Source of the DNA: a virus
Reading direction: 5' to 3' (one strand)
IMG/VR virus record: IMGVR_UViG_3300040946_000012
Location: 1 to 29,414 of that record
Length of the DNA: 29,414 nucleotides
Shown: positions 16,153-21,027 of the stretch, piece after piece
Numbering within the stretch: the first letter of the stretch is position 1
Layout of the letters: each line of letters begins with the position of its first letter
Program-made: the position numbers and the translations under genes
Notes under the pieces: model-generated
Told to the model about the DNA's origin: nothing
Seen by the model: the letters and a program-made list of their open reading frames with translations, nothing else
Database searches by the model: none

Positions 16153-16844
16153 GCGACCTGTCGGTTAGCATTGTCGTGCCCATCTGGGGCGACCCCGCAC
16201 TCACTGATGAATGCCTAGCTGCGATCCATGCCAACACGGTCGGCAACTACACCGTGATCCTCGTGGACAACACGGGACGCTACGAGGTGAAGACGCTTGG
16301 ACATTTGGGCGCCATATTTCGTCAGCATGAAAACATTGGATGCGCCCGCGCTAAAATTTTGGGGGGTAGTGCAGCCAGGTCAGATGTTGTCGTGTTCCTC
16401 GATTGCGATACCGCGCCGCATGAGGGGTGGCTAGAACCGCTCCTGGCAGCGTTTGACGATCCGCGGGTTGCGATGGCTGGGCCTACGCTCGTGTATCCCT
16501 CTGGCGAGATTCAGTGCGCCTGCATCCGAACCTGGCACGGTAACGGGTCTGCTGGTGGTGAGAATCGCAAGGATTGGCACGCATCCAATAGTGACGAAGA
16601 CGGGTGTACCGGCGCGTGCATGGCCATCCGCCGCTCGGTGCTGTTGCAGTGCCCGATCGATCCGCAGTTCGCGAACACGTACGATGACGTAGACCTTGAC
16701 CTACAAGTCAAGGAAGCGGGTTGGAAGATTGCCTACGTTGCCGAGAGCGTAGTCACTCATCACGAGTCGGCAACCGGTCCTGAGCGATGGGCCAGCGTGA
16801 GTGAAATCGTTGCACGCATGAACGCCAAGTGGTGTCATCGATGA
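16149..16844 (+). CDS. Glycosyltransferase, family 2
   Basis: 231 residues; the ATG at 16149 overlaps the RmlD stop. VSIVVPIWGDPALTDECLAAI and ILVDNTG are the GT2 N-terminal strands, VVFLDCDTAPHEGWL contains the D-x-D metal motif, and TGACMAIRRSVL plus YDDVDLDLQVKEAGWKIAYV are classic GT2 features with the catalytic base region in YDDVDL. It is the best-preserved GT2 of the cassette. Rhamnosyltransferases often look like this, and its gene follows the RmlD-like reductase, which makes a deoxysugar donor plausible. Confidence 0.85.
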   Translation: MSDLSVSIVVPIWGDPALTDECLAAIHANTVGNYTVILVDNTGRYEVKTLGHLGAIFRQHENIGCARAKILGGSAARSDVVVFLDCDTAPHEGWLEPLLAAFDDPRVAMAGPTLVYPSGEIQCACIRTWHGNGSAGGENRKDWHASNSDEDGCTGACMAIRRSVLLQCPIDPQFANTYDDVDLDLQVKEAGWKIAYVAESVVTHHESATGPERWASVSEIVARMNAKWCHR

Positions 16845-17527
16845 ATCGCGGTGACTACATCGTCAACGGGCGTACCACCGTGTCAGGGTGGTTCACGCAG
16901 CGAGACGCCATGTTGTTCGACGCGATCGATGTGTGCCAGCGTCGTGAGGGCATCACCGGTGACCTGTTGGAGATCGGATGTTACCAGGGCACGAGTGCGA
17001 TCATGCTCGGGTACATGCGCCAAAGCGATGAGCGACTGATCGTCTGTGACCTGTTTGAAGGAACTATGACGAGTCCAGAGGATGATGCCGAACGTCAGCG
17101 TTATTACGCTCCTGGTTTCAATCGTCAGATGCTCGAAGCGAACTACTGTCGCTTCCATGACGCACTGCCCGAGATTGTCGCGGCGCCGTCATCTGACCTG
17201 CGTGACTACGGGCTGGAGCGCACATTCCGCTTCATCCACATCGACGGGTCGCACGCGTACGAACAGGTGCGACTAGACCTGTTGCTTGCCAAGGACTTGC
17301 TTGTCCCCGGTGGCGTCGTGGCTTTCGATGACCTGCTGTCACCGCACACACTGGGTGTTACGTCAGCAGTGTGGGAAGGCGTCGCGAACGACGGGCTCAT
17401 CCCGTTGTTGCAGACGATCAAGTTTTACGGGACGTGGGAACGTCCGATCAGCATTGACGTACCTGCCTGCCTGCCGTGCTACGAGCACGTCGTGCACGGC
17501 TACGTGATGCGGCACGTTGAGGGATGA
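16841..17527 (+). CDS. TylF/macrocin-type SAM methyltransferase
   Basis: 228 residues from the ATG at 16841 (ATGA overlap). The motif LLEIGCYQGTSAIML binds SAM, RFIHIDGSHAYEQVRLDLL is the TylF/Methyltransf_24 signature with metal-binding Asp and His, and VVAFDD follows. Members O-methylate sugar hydroxyls, including deoxysugars. It closes the glycan cassette; its last bases run into a very short nine-codon frame before the lysis promoter. The third methyltransferase in the operon points to a heavily methylated glycan. Confidence 0.8.
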   Translation: MNRGDYIVNGRTTVSGWFTQRDAMLFDAIDVCQRREGITGDLLEIGCYQGTSAIMLGYMRQSDERLIVCDLFEGTMTSPEDDAERQRYYAPGFNRQMLEANYCRFHDALPEIVAAPSSDLRDYGLERTFRFIHIDGSHAYEQVRLDLLLAKDLLVPGGVVAFDDLLSPHTLGVTSAVWEGVANDGLIPLLQTIKFYGTWERPISIDVPACLPCYEHVVHGYVMRHVEG

Positions 17528-17549
17528 GAATGGGGCAACCGCTAGATAC

Positions 17550-17579
17550 TTGACGCGGCGCTACGGTGCCGTGTAGCCT
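17550..17579 (+). promoter_or_regulatory. Promoter, TTGACG - 18 bp - TAGCCT, leaderless geometry
   Basis: TTGACG (17550-17555) and TAGCCT (17574-17579, a TANNNT box) are separated by 18 bases. An ATG at 17586 lies 6 bases downstream, where transcription should start. This repeats the geometry of 2719-2755. It would give the lysis gene its own, probably late, transcription start after the glycan operon. Confidence 0.55.
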
Positions 17580-17585
17580 ACGGAG

Positions 17586-17657
17586 ATGACCATGACACGA
17601 GCAATCAGGATCGGTGACGTGTTCGACTACTACCGTGGTGGAAGAAGGGTGCGATGA
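17586..17657 (+). CDS. Short leader peptide (23 aa) before the lysin
   Basis: ATG at 17586 at the predicted transcription start, or ATG at 17592 with a CGGAG 6 bases upstream; stop TGA at 17655-17657. The product is basic (MTMTRAIRIGDVFDYYRGG then RRVR). The lysin ATG follows the stop with no gap, so ribosomes finishing here could reinitiate. It could be a real microprotein or only a coupling leader. Confidence 0.4.
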   Translation: MTMTRAIRIGDVFDYYRGGRRVR

Positions 17658-18137
17658 ATGCACCGCCGCGCGGGAGCGCTACTACTGACGATCGTGGTGG
17701 TTCTGTCAGGTTCGCGGGTTGTCCCTGTGCGCGTTGCTCACCACGTGGTTGCGGCACGTACGCAGGGTCACATCAGCCGGGTAGGTTCAACGCCTTCTGT
17801 GATTGCACTTGCCACGAGACTGACGACAACGACTACCTTGCCAGTCGCTTCGGTATCACGTCCCATGACGGATGCCACATCGACCACAACAGCGGACTGG
17901 GCATGCATCAGGGAGCATGAGTCTGGCGGGGATTACCAGATTTCAGGTGACGAACCAGATGGTGGGGCCTACCAGTTCAGTGAGATAACTTGGCAATCGC
18001 TTGGTTTCGTGGGCGTGCCGAATGAAGCGTCACCAGCGGTACAGGATGCTGCCGCGTTGGCACTGTGGCATTATGATCTGAGGGTGTGGGGCAACCCGTG
18101 GCACGCGTGGCAGACTGCCCCAGAGTGCGGGTTGTGA
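17658..18137 (+). CDS. Secreted Rpf-fold (transglycosylase-like) lysin
   Basis: 159 residues. The N-terminus is a signal sequence or anchor (MHRRAGALLLTIVVVLSG), followed by a Thr/Ser/Val-rich linker to about residue 75. The C-terminal domain matches the resuscitation-promoting-factor/transglycosylase-like fold: WACIREHESGGDYQ with E88 as the likely catalytic glutamate, then GGAYQFSEITWQSLGF and ALWHYDLRVWGNPWHAWQ. Rpf-type enzymes cleave peptidoglycan glycan strands, and this suggests an actinobacterial host. AGAAGGG lies 8 bases upstream of the chosen ATG; an overlapping frame starting at 17654 is a shadow. The signal sequence suggests host Sec export or membrane tethering instead of holin-dependent release. 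Confidence 0.8.
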   Translation: MHRRAGALLLTIVVVLSGSRVVPVRVAHHVVAARTQGHISRVGSTPSVIALATRLTTTTTLPVASVSRPMTDATSTTTADWACIREHESGGDYQISGDEPDGGAYQFSEITWQSLGFVGVPNEASPAVQDAAALALWHYDLRVWGNPWHAWQTAPECGL

Positions 18138-18138
18138 C

Positions 18139-18168
18139 TTGACAAGTGACGCGTGCACGTGGTAATGT
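18139..18168 (+). promoter_or_regulatory. tRNA-array promoter, TTGACA - 18 bp - TAATGT
   Basis: A perfect TTGACA (18139-18144) and TAATGT (18163-18168, TANNNT) are separated by 18 bases, right after the lysin stop. Transcription should start near 18175, about 90 bases before the first tRNA. The leader 18175-18262 contains a 6-bp hairpin cgatgt/acatcg (about 18236-18256). It is the third promoter here with an 18-base spacer, and is well placed to drive the whole tRNA array. Confidence 0.65.
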
Positions 18169-18262
18169 TCCGTGCCGTAGGTCCTCCTACTCAGGGAACG
18201 CGCCAGCATCTGAGAAGGCGTCGCCGCAGTACAGTCGATGTGGTCCTTGACATCGTAGTCTA

Positions 18263-18346
18263 CACAGTGAGGCAACTGTCGGATTGTTGCTCTGGTCCGT
18301 AAAACCAGCGCCTTGTGCTACGTGGGTTCGACTCCCACCGCTGTGA
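18263..18346 (+). tRNA. tRNA-Tyr(GTA)
   Basis: The acceptor stem cacagtg/cgctgtg, D stem gcaa/ttgc, anticodon stem ctggt/accag and T stem gtggg/cccac all pair. The loop ccgtaaa gives GTA, and a 13-base variable region fits class II tRNA-Tyr. Discriminator A, no encoded CCA. Position 33 (18298) is C instead of U. Confidence 0.85.
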
Positions 18347-18350
18347 CGAA

Positions 18351-18411
18351 GCCGTCAGCACCGATCCCGTAATAGGTCGGGCTGGTTCTACCATGTCAGC
18401 TGGCGGCTCCA
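18351..18411 (+). ncRNA. Minimal tRNA-like RNA ending in CCA
   Basis: It fills the slot between tRNA-Tyr and tRNA-Ala. A 7-bp acceptor-like stem gccgtca/tggcggc (18351-18357 with 18401-18407) is followed by T and an encoded CCA (18409-18411). Inside are only two arms: a 6-bp stem ccgatc/ggtcgg with loop ccgtaata, and a T-like arm gctgg/tcagc whose loop begins ttcta. One arm of a normal tRNA is missing, giving about 58 nt. It may be a degraded tRNA or a functional mini-tRNA. Confidence 0.45.
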
Positions 18412-18412
18412 T

Positions 18413-18484
18413 GGGGAAATAGTGCTAGCGGTAACACATTTGGCCTGCAACCAAAAGTCCGGGGTTCGACTCCCCGTTTCTCCA
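18413..18484 (+). tRNA. tRNA-Ala(TGC)
   Basis: The acceptor ggggaaa/tttctcc carries the G3-U70 pair that identifies tRNA-Ala, with discriminator A. The anticodon stem tttgg/ccaaa encloses cctgcaa, anticodon TGC. The T stem cgggg/ccccg is perfect. Position 33 (18445) is C. No encoded CCA. Confidence 0.85.
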
Positions 18485-18488
18485 CTGA

Positions 18489-18562
18489 GGGTCCGTATCC
18501 CAATCGGCAGAGGACTCCGGCTTAGACCCGGCGATGTGAGAGTTCGAATCTCTCCGGACCTA
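18489..18562 (+). tRNA. tRNA-Leu(TAG), short variable arm
   Basis: The acceptor gggtccg/cggacct and T stem gagag/ctctc pair. The anticodon stem ccgg/ccgg has a mismatched outer pair, and loop cttagac gives TAG. The variable region is only about 5 bases, whereas bacterial tRNA-Leu normally has a long arm, so its charging is uncertain. It resembles the Leu(CAA) gene at 21985 in its D arm. Confidence 0.75.
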
Positions 18563-18566
18563 CTAC

Positions 18567-18639
18567 CCGCCACTGCGGTAACAGCGGAACCGGCAAGCCT
18601 CTTAAGCTTGAGTTGAGGGTTCGAGTCCCTCGTGGCGGA
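18567..18639 (+). tRNA. tRNA-Lys(CTT)
   Basis: The acceptor ccgccac/gtggcgg, D stem cggt/accg, anticodon stem caagc/gcttg and T stem gaggg/ccctc are all perfect. Loop ctcttaa gives CTT and keeps U33. Discriminator A; no CCA encoded. Confidence 0.9.
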
Positions 18640-18643
18640 CTAC

Positions 18644-18714
18644 CGGGGTGAAGTGTTACGGAAGCACACCAGCTTTGGGAGCTGGAAGCCGGGTTTCGAC
18701 TACCCGCACCCCGA
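18644..18714 (+). tRNA. tRNA-Pro(TGG)
   Basis: The acceptor cggggtg/caccccg, D stem gtg/cac, anticodon stem ccagc/gctgg and T stem cgggt/acccg are perfect. Loop tttggga gives TGG. Discriminator A; no CCA. An HNH endonuclease gene follows 19 bases downstream. Confidence 0.9.
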
Positions 18715-18733
18715 CGGAAAGGAAAGCGACACA

Positions 18734-19195
18734 ATGCCAGCACATCGCACGTGGACGGACGACGATTTAAAAACCGCCGTACCCGCCGCAACGTCCATGG
18801 CAGACGTGATGTCTATGCTGGGTTTGTGTGTAGCTGGCAGTCAGTATCCGTCTTTGCGTCGACACTGTCAACGATTAGGTCTTGACACATCGCATTGGCG
18901 ACGAGGCGGACGCGGGCACCCTGTGAGTTTTGACGTCTGGGCCGCCAGAAACCTCATCATAGGTTCTAAACCAGCGGGTGAAACCTTACGACGTCGGTTG
19001 GTTGGTGCGGGACTGTTGGACGAAGCATGTTCACGTTGTGGCATAAGCGAATGGCAGGGTGAACCAGCTCCGCTACAAGTAGACCACATCAACGGTAATG
19101 ATACAGATAATCGGATCGAGAATCTGCGGATTCTTTGTGCCAATTGTCATTGCTTGACCCCGACTTGGGGCTTCAAGCGACGCATTCCAAGGTAG
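18734..19195 (+). CDS. HNH endonuclease inside the tRNA array
   Basis: 153 residues from the ATG at 18734 behind AAAGGA. The C-terminal half carries the HNH nuclease core: CSRCG, then LQVDHINGNDTDNRIENL and ILCANCH, which contains the zinc cysteines and catalytic DH-N-H residues. The N-terminal part (AHRTWTDDDLKTAVPAATSM) looks like a small DNA-binding helical domain. Freestanding HNH enzymes of this type act as homing endonucleases in phages. The last two codons and the TAG stop lie within the first ten bases of the following tRNA-Gln gene, so its insertion point or end is fused to that tRNA. Confidence 0.85.
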   Translation: MPAHRTWTDDDLKTAVPAATSMADVMSMLGLCVAGSQYPSLRRHCQRLGLDTSHWRRGGRGHPVSFDVWAARNLIIGSKPAGETLRRRLVGAGLLDEACSRCGISEWQGEPAPLQVDHINGNDTDNRIENLRILCANCHCLTPTWGFKRRIPR

Positions 19196-19260
19196 TTCAG
19201 CGGAAGAACGCGACCCTCTGGAGGTCGATGTCGGGGGTCCGAATCCTCCCCTTGGAGCCA
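19186..19260 (+). tRNA. tRNA-Gln(CTG), CCA encoded
   Basis: The acceptor tccaagg/ccttgga, D stem gttc/gaac and anticodon stem cgacc/ggtcg are perfect. Loop ctctgga gives CTG. The T stem ggggg/cctcc has one G-U pair, and the T loop is tccgaat. Discriminator G and encoded CCA (19258-19260). Its bases 8-10 (TAG) supply the stop codon of the upstream HNH gene. Confidence 0.88.
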
Positions 19261-19261
19261 T

Positions 19262-19339
19262 GGAGATGTAGAGGAGTTGGCCGTCCTCGGGACCCCGTCA
19301 AGGTCCAGACCGCGGGTTCGAATCCCGTCATTTCCGCCA
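19262..19339 (+). tRNA. tRNA-Asp(GTC), CCA encoded
   Basis: The acceptor ggagatg/catttcc, D stem gagg/cctc, anticodon stem ggacc/ggtcc and T stem gcggg/cccgt pair, with wobbles. Loop ccgtcaa gives GTC. Discriminator G, as expected for Asp, then CCA. Position 33 (19296) is C. Confidence 0.88.
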
Positions 19340-19340
19340 T

Positions 19341-19414
19341 GCCCCCGTAGCTGAGTGGATTTGTAGCACCTGACTACGGATCAGGAGACGCGCGTTCGAA
19401 TCGTGCCGGGGGTA
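19341..19414 (+). tRNA. tRNA-Arg(ACG)
   Basis: The acceptor gcccccg/cgggggt (G1-U72 wobble), D stem gct/agc, anticodon stem cctga/tcagg and T stem gcgcg/cgtgc pair. Loop ctacgga gives ACG, which after A-to-I editing reads CGN codons. Discriminator A; no CCA. Confidence 0.85.
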
Positions 19415-19524
19415 CGAGCCGTTTTACCACCAGCCATGACAGCCAACGCCATCTGGTACACCCGTCGTTTACGACGTAGCCGGGTGAATGTACGCACTCG
19501 GGAGTGTGGGAAGCTCTACCTATT
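19415..19524 (+). ncRNA. Unassigned structured spacer in the tRNA array
   Basis: These 110 bases hold no recognisable tRNA but clear hairpin potential: ccag/ctgg around 19430-19455, nested cacccg/cgggtg around a tcg/cga hairpin, and cact/agtg. No T-loop ttcga motif or CCA was found. It could be degenerate tRNA, a processing spacer or an independent RNA. Confidence 0.3.
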
Positions 19525-19598
19525 GCCTGCGTAGCTCAGCGGAAGAGTCCTGGCGTGGTACACCAGAGATCACAGTTCAACTCTGTGCGTAGGCTCCA
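19525..19598 (+). tRNA. tRNA-Thr(GGT), CCA encoded
   Basis: The acceptor gcctgcg/cgtaggc, D stem gctc/gag and T stem cacag/ctgtg pair. The anticodon stem ctggc/accag has a C31-A39 mismatch, and loop gtggtac gives GGT. Discriminator T (shared by all three Thr tRNAs here) and CCA at 19596-19598. Confidence 0.8.
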
Positions 19599-19599
19599 T

Positions 19600-19672
19600 G
19601 TCGTCGTACCGGCCCGACCTCCTAAGTCGGTAGCCGTAATGGGAGATGTGGGTTCGAGTCCCACCGGCGACG
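19600..19672 (+). tRNA. tRNA-Arg(CCT), rearranged D region
   Basis: The acceptor gtcgtcg/cggcgac and T stem gtggg/cccac are normal. The anticodon arm ccgac-ctcctaa-gtcgg (19614-19630, anticodon CCT) follows cggc (19610-19613) directly and is followed by ta and gccg (19633-19636), which pairs with cggc. A D-loop-like taatgggaga comes after that. The D stem therefore encloses the anticodon arm, and total length stays normal (73 nt). Confidence 0.75.
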
Positions 19673-19676
19673 CTAA

Positions 19677-19760
19677 GGAAGACGAACCGGACAGGGTGCC
19701 GGGCCTCGCTGCTAACGAGTGCGCACTGCAAGGTGTGGTTTTCGAGTATCCCGTCTTCCG
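19677..19760 (+). tRNA. tRNA-Ser(GCT)
   Basis: The acceptor ggaagac/gtcttcc is perfect. The anticodon stem ctcg/cgag encloses ctgctaa (GCT), and the long variable arm gcac/gtgt fits class II. The T stem around ttcgagt is weak, with mismatches. Discriminator G. Its acceptor group resembles the next three Ser tRNAs. Confidence 0.78.
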
Positions 19761-19761
19761 C

Positions 19762-19846
19762 GGTAGGGTAACCGTTCAGGGTTAGCGGCGACGGCTTGAA
19801 CCCGTCTGGGGCCTCTTGGCCTGGGAATCGTGCTCTCACCCTACCG
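19762..19846 (+). tRNA. tRNA-Ser(TGA)
   Basis: The acceptor ggtaggg/ccctacc, anticodon stem gacgg/ccgtc with loop cttgaac (TGA), long variable arm ggcc/ggcc and T stem tggga/tctca all pair. The T loop atcgtgc departs from the usual ttcgaat. Discriminator G. An additional c-g pair extends the acceptor outward. Confidence 0.8.
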
Positions 19847-19850
19847 CTCT

Positions 19851-19934
19851 GGATGATGAACTGGACAGGGAACCAGACCCGCCTCGAAAGCGGTGTGAGC
19901 TTCACGGCTTGGTCTTCGAATGGCCCGTCATCCG
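19851..19934 (+). tRNA. tRNA-Ser(CGA)
   Basis: The acceptor ggatgat/gtcatcc, D stem ctgg/ccag and anticodon stem ccgc/gcgg with loop ctcgaaa (CGA) pair. A long variable region with an agc/gct stem fits class II. The T stem ggtc/ggcc is followed by one mismatch. Discriminator G. Confidence 0.8.
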
Positions 19935-19936
19935 CT

Positions 19937-19996
19937 GCAACGCCGAGGAAGTGGGTGGAGGTGGCGCTGTGCACTGCGCGTGTAGGCGTTGCGCCA
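19937..19996 (+). ncRNA. Minimal tRNA-like RNA ending in CCA
   Basis: An 8-bp acceptor-like stem gcaacgcc/ggcgttgc (19937-19944 with 19985-19992) is followed by G and an encoded CCA (19994-19996). It fits the slot between two Ser tRNAs with 2 and 1 spare bases. Inside are a purine-rich stretch and one hairpin gcgc/gcgc with loop tgtgcact; no D or T arm is visible. About 57 nt plus CCA. Confidence 0.45.
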
Positions 19997-19997
19997 T

Positions 19998-20081
19998 GGA
20001 AAGTCAACCCTGACGGTGATGGGCACGCGTTGGAAGCGCGTTGGTGGTGCAAGCCATGGCGTCCGACTCGCCGACTTTCCG
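19998..20081 (+). tRNA. tRNA-Ser(GGA)
   Basis: The acceptor ggaaagt/actttcc, D stem ccc/ggg, anticodon stem acgcg/cgcgt with loop ttggaag (GGA), a long variable arm and T stem ggcg/cgcc pair. The T loop is tccgact. Discriminator G. Four Ser tRNAs thus cover both AGY and UCN codons. Confidence 0.83.
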
Positions 20082-20100
20082 CTGCAACAAAAGGAGCCAC

Positions 20101-20283
20101 ATGATTGACCGCTTGCAACACATAGAGTCATGGGTCTACCGTCTCGCATGGGTACTTGCGATCCCGCTATTCCTGACGGTACAACTTGACGTAGTGTCGT
20201 TGGTGTTCATGGGTCTGATCCTGTTGCTGTCGTTCGTCGGGTTGTCGATCAATGCGACGGTGGAACAGTTGGTGTGGATGTAA
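20101..20283 (+). CDS. Two-span membrane protein (60 aa), possible holin
   Basis: ATG at 20101 with AAAAGGAG 5-6 bases upstream. After a short charged N-terminus (MIDRLQHIESWVYRL) come two hydrophobic segments, WVLAIPLFLTV and VVSLVFMGLILLLSFVGL, ending in a short polar tail. Size and topology fit a small holin or membrane microprotein. It lies inside the tRNA array about 2 kb downstream of the lysin, so a lysis role is only an inference. I see no other candidate holin of this size near the lysin. Confidence 0.6.
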   Translation: MIDRLQHIESWVYRLAWVLAIPLFLTVQLDVVSLVFMGLILLLSFVGLSINATVEQLVWM

Positions 20284-20288
20284 GGTTT

Positions 20289-20364
20289 GCTGCGGTGGAG
20301 GAAATGGAAGACTCGCCTGCCCTTCAAGCAGGACACCTTGCGGGTTCGAGGCCCGTCCGCAGTA
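20289..20364 (+). tRNA. tRNA-Glu(TTC)
   Basis: The acceptor gctgcgg/ccgcagt (G1-U72), D stem gag/ctc, anticodon stem cctgc/gcagg and T stem gcggg/cccgt pair. Loop ccttcaa gives TTC. Position 33 (20322) is C. Discriminator A; no CCA. Confidence 0.85.
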
Positions 20365-20369
20365 CGTAA

Positions 20370-20414
20370 CCCCCTAGCGGCCTCTCCCGCTTCGCTGGTG
20401 ATGCTTCTAGGGGG
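20370..20414 (+). ncRNA. Compact hairpin unit between two tRNA-Glu genes
   Basis: An 8-bp stem ccccctag/ctaggggg (20370-20377 with 20407-20414), extended inward by another gc-rich pairing, encloses about 29 bases. It sits 5 bases after one tRNA and 4 bases before the next, like another array element. It lacks a U-tract, so it is not a typical intrinsic terminator. Role unknown. Confidence 0.35.
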
Positions 20415-20418
20415 AGAC

Positions 20419-20490
20419 GCAGCCATAGATTAACGGAAGCATCGACAGGTTCTCAGCCTGTAGGTCGGAGTTCAACTCTCCGTGGCTGCA
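20419..20490 (+). tRNA. tRNA-Glu(CTC)
   Basis: The acceptor gcagcca/tggctgc, D stem gat/atc, anticodon stem acagg/cctgt and T stem cggag/ctccg are perfect. Loop ttctcag gives CTC with U33. Discriminator A; no CCA. Confidence 0.88.
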
Positions 20491-20494
20491 CTAT

Positions 20495-20568
20495 TCCGGT
20501 GTGGGCTAATGGCAAGCCAGCATCCCGTTAAGGTGCTCATCATGGAAGTTCGACTCTTCCCGCCGGAG
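20495..20568 (+). tRNA. tRNA-Asn(GTT)
   Basis: The acceptor tccggtg/cgccgga, D stem ggct/agcc, anticodon stem gcatc/ggtgc and T stem ggaag/cttcc pair. Loop ccgttaa gives GTT. Position 33 (20526) is C. Discriminator G, as expected for Asn; no CCA. Confidence 0.88.
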
Positions 20569-20572
20569 CTGT

Positions 20573-20647
20573 GCGTAGGTGGCTGAATGGGAAGGCGTGC
20601 GGCTGCAACCCGCATTTTCGTCGGTTCGATTCCGACCCTGCGCTCCA
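20573..20647 (+). tRNA. tRNA-Cys(GCA), CCA encoded
   Basis: The acceptor gcgtagg/cctgcgc, D stem gct/ggc, anticodon stem tgcgg/ccgca and T stem gtcgg/ccgac pair. Loop ctgcaac gives GCA. Discriminator U is the Cys identity element; CCA at 20645-20647. Confidence 0.9.
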
Positions 20648-20649
20648 AT

Positions 20650-20724
20650 GCGATTATGGTCTAGTGGCTATGACGGCACCTCGCCATGGTGCAAGTGCGG
20701 GTTCGACTCCCGCTAGTCGCTCCA
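20650..20724 (+). tRNA. tRNA-Gly(GCC), CCA encoded
   Basis: The acceptor gcgatta/tagtcgc, D stem gtc/gac, anticodon stem gcacc/ggtgc and T stem gcggg/cccgc pair. Loop tcgccat gives GCC. Position 33 (20682) is C. Discriminator U, then CCA. Confidence 0.88.
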
Positions 20725-20725
20725 T

Positions 20726-20799
20726 GCGGTTGTAGCTCAGAGGCAGAGCGTCAGGTTTCCACCCTGAATACGCCCGTTCGAGTCGGGTCAGCCGTTCCA
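20726..20799 (+). tRNA. tRNA-Gly(TCC), CCA encoded
   Basis: The acceptor gcggttg/cagccgt, D stem gctc/gagc, anticodon stem tcagg/cctga and T stem gcccg/cgggt pair. Loop tttccac gives TCC and keeps U33. Discriminator U, then CCA. Confidence 0.9.
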
Positions 20800-20800
20800 T

Positions 20801-20873
20801 TCCGAGGTACGATGTTGGTTTCGTAGCTGGGCCTTGGACCCAGTGCGCGTGGGTTCGATTCCTACCCTCGGAG
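20801..20873 (+). tRNA. tRNA-Gln(TTG)
   Basis: The acceptor tccgagg/cctcgga, D stem acga/tcgt, anticodon stem ctggg/cccag and T stem gtggg/cctac pair. Loop ccttgga gives TTG. Position 33 (20833) is C. Discriminator G; no CCA. Confidence 0.86.
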
Positions 20874-20875
20874 CT

Positions 20876-21022
20876 GTCGCCCCACCCCTGACAACGGTTA
20901 ATAGTCCGTGACTGGTGCCGCGTTACTCGTACGCGGAGGGTTCCATTGGTCGTGGCTGCACTTGGTAACCGCAGCAGGTTGGGATTAGCTACCCCAAGGA
21001 TTTCGACGCGACTAGGGGCGAC
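20876..21022 (+). ncRNA. 147-nt multi-helix RNA inside the tRNA array
   Basis: A perfect 8-bp stem gtcgcccc/ggggcgac closes the whole element. Inside lie acgg/ccgt (loop ttaatagt), ccgcgt/acgcgg (loop tactcgt), and a nested stem tggtcgt/gcgacta that encloses gctgc/gcagc (with a tRNA-like ttggtaa D loop) and ttggg/cccaa. It occupies exactly the gap between two tRNAs (2 and 5 spare bases). It may be two fused, decayed tRNAs or a distinct structured RNA. Confidence 0.45.
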
Positions 21023-21027
21023 ATTTT

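Noticed and set aside
17654-17920. Overlapping + frame starting four bases before the lysin
   Set aside because: It ends within the lysin domain and has no domain of its own; the 17658 frame contains the complete Rpf-like domain.
18247-18252. Second TTGACA before the tRNA array
   Set aside because: No TANNNT box lies at 16-19 bases, and the bases are part of the cgatgt/acatcg hairpin in the leader.
18632-18733. Earlier ATG for the HNH endonuclease
   Set aside because: It would lie inside tRNA-Lys and read through tRNA-Pro; the ATG at 18734 has a ribosome-binding site and gives the expected size.
20370-20414. Intrinsic transcription terminator between the Glu tRNAs
   Set aside because: The stem is stable but there is no U-tract, the loop is about 29 bases, and tRNA genes continue in the same direction on both sides.
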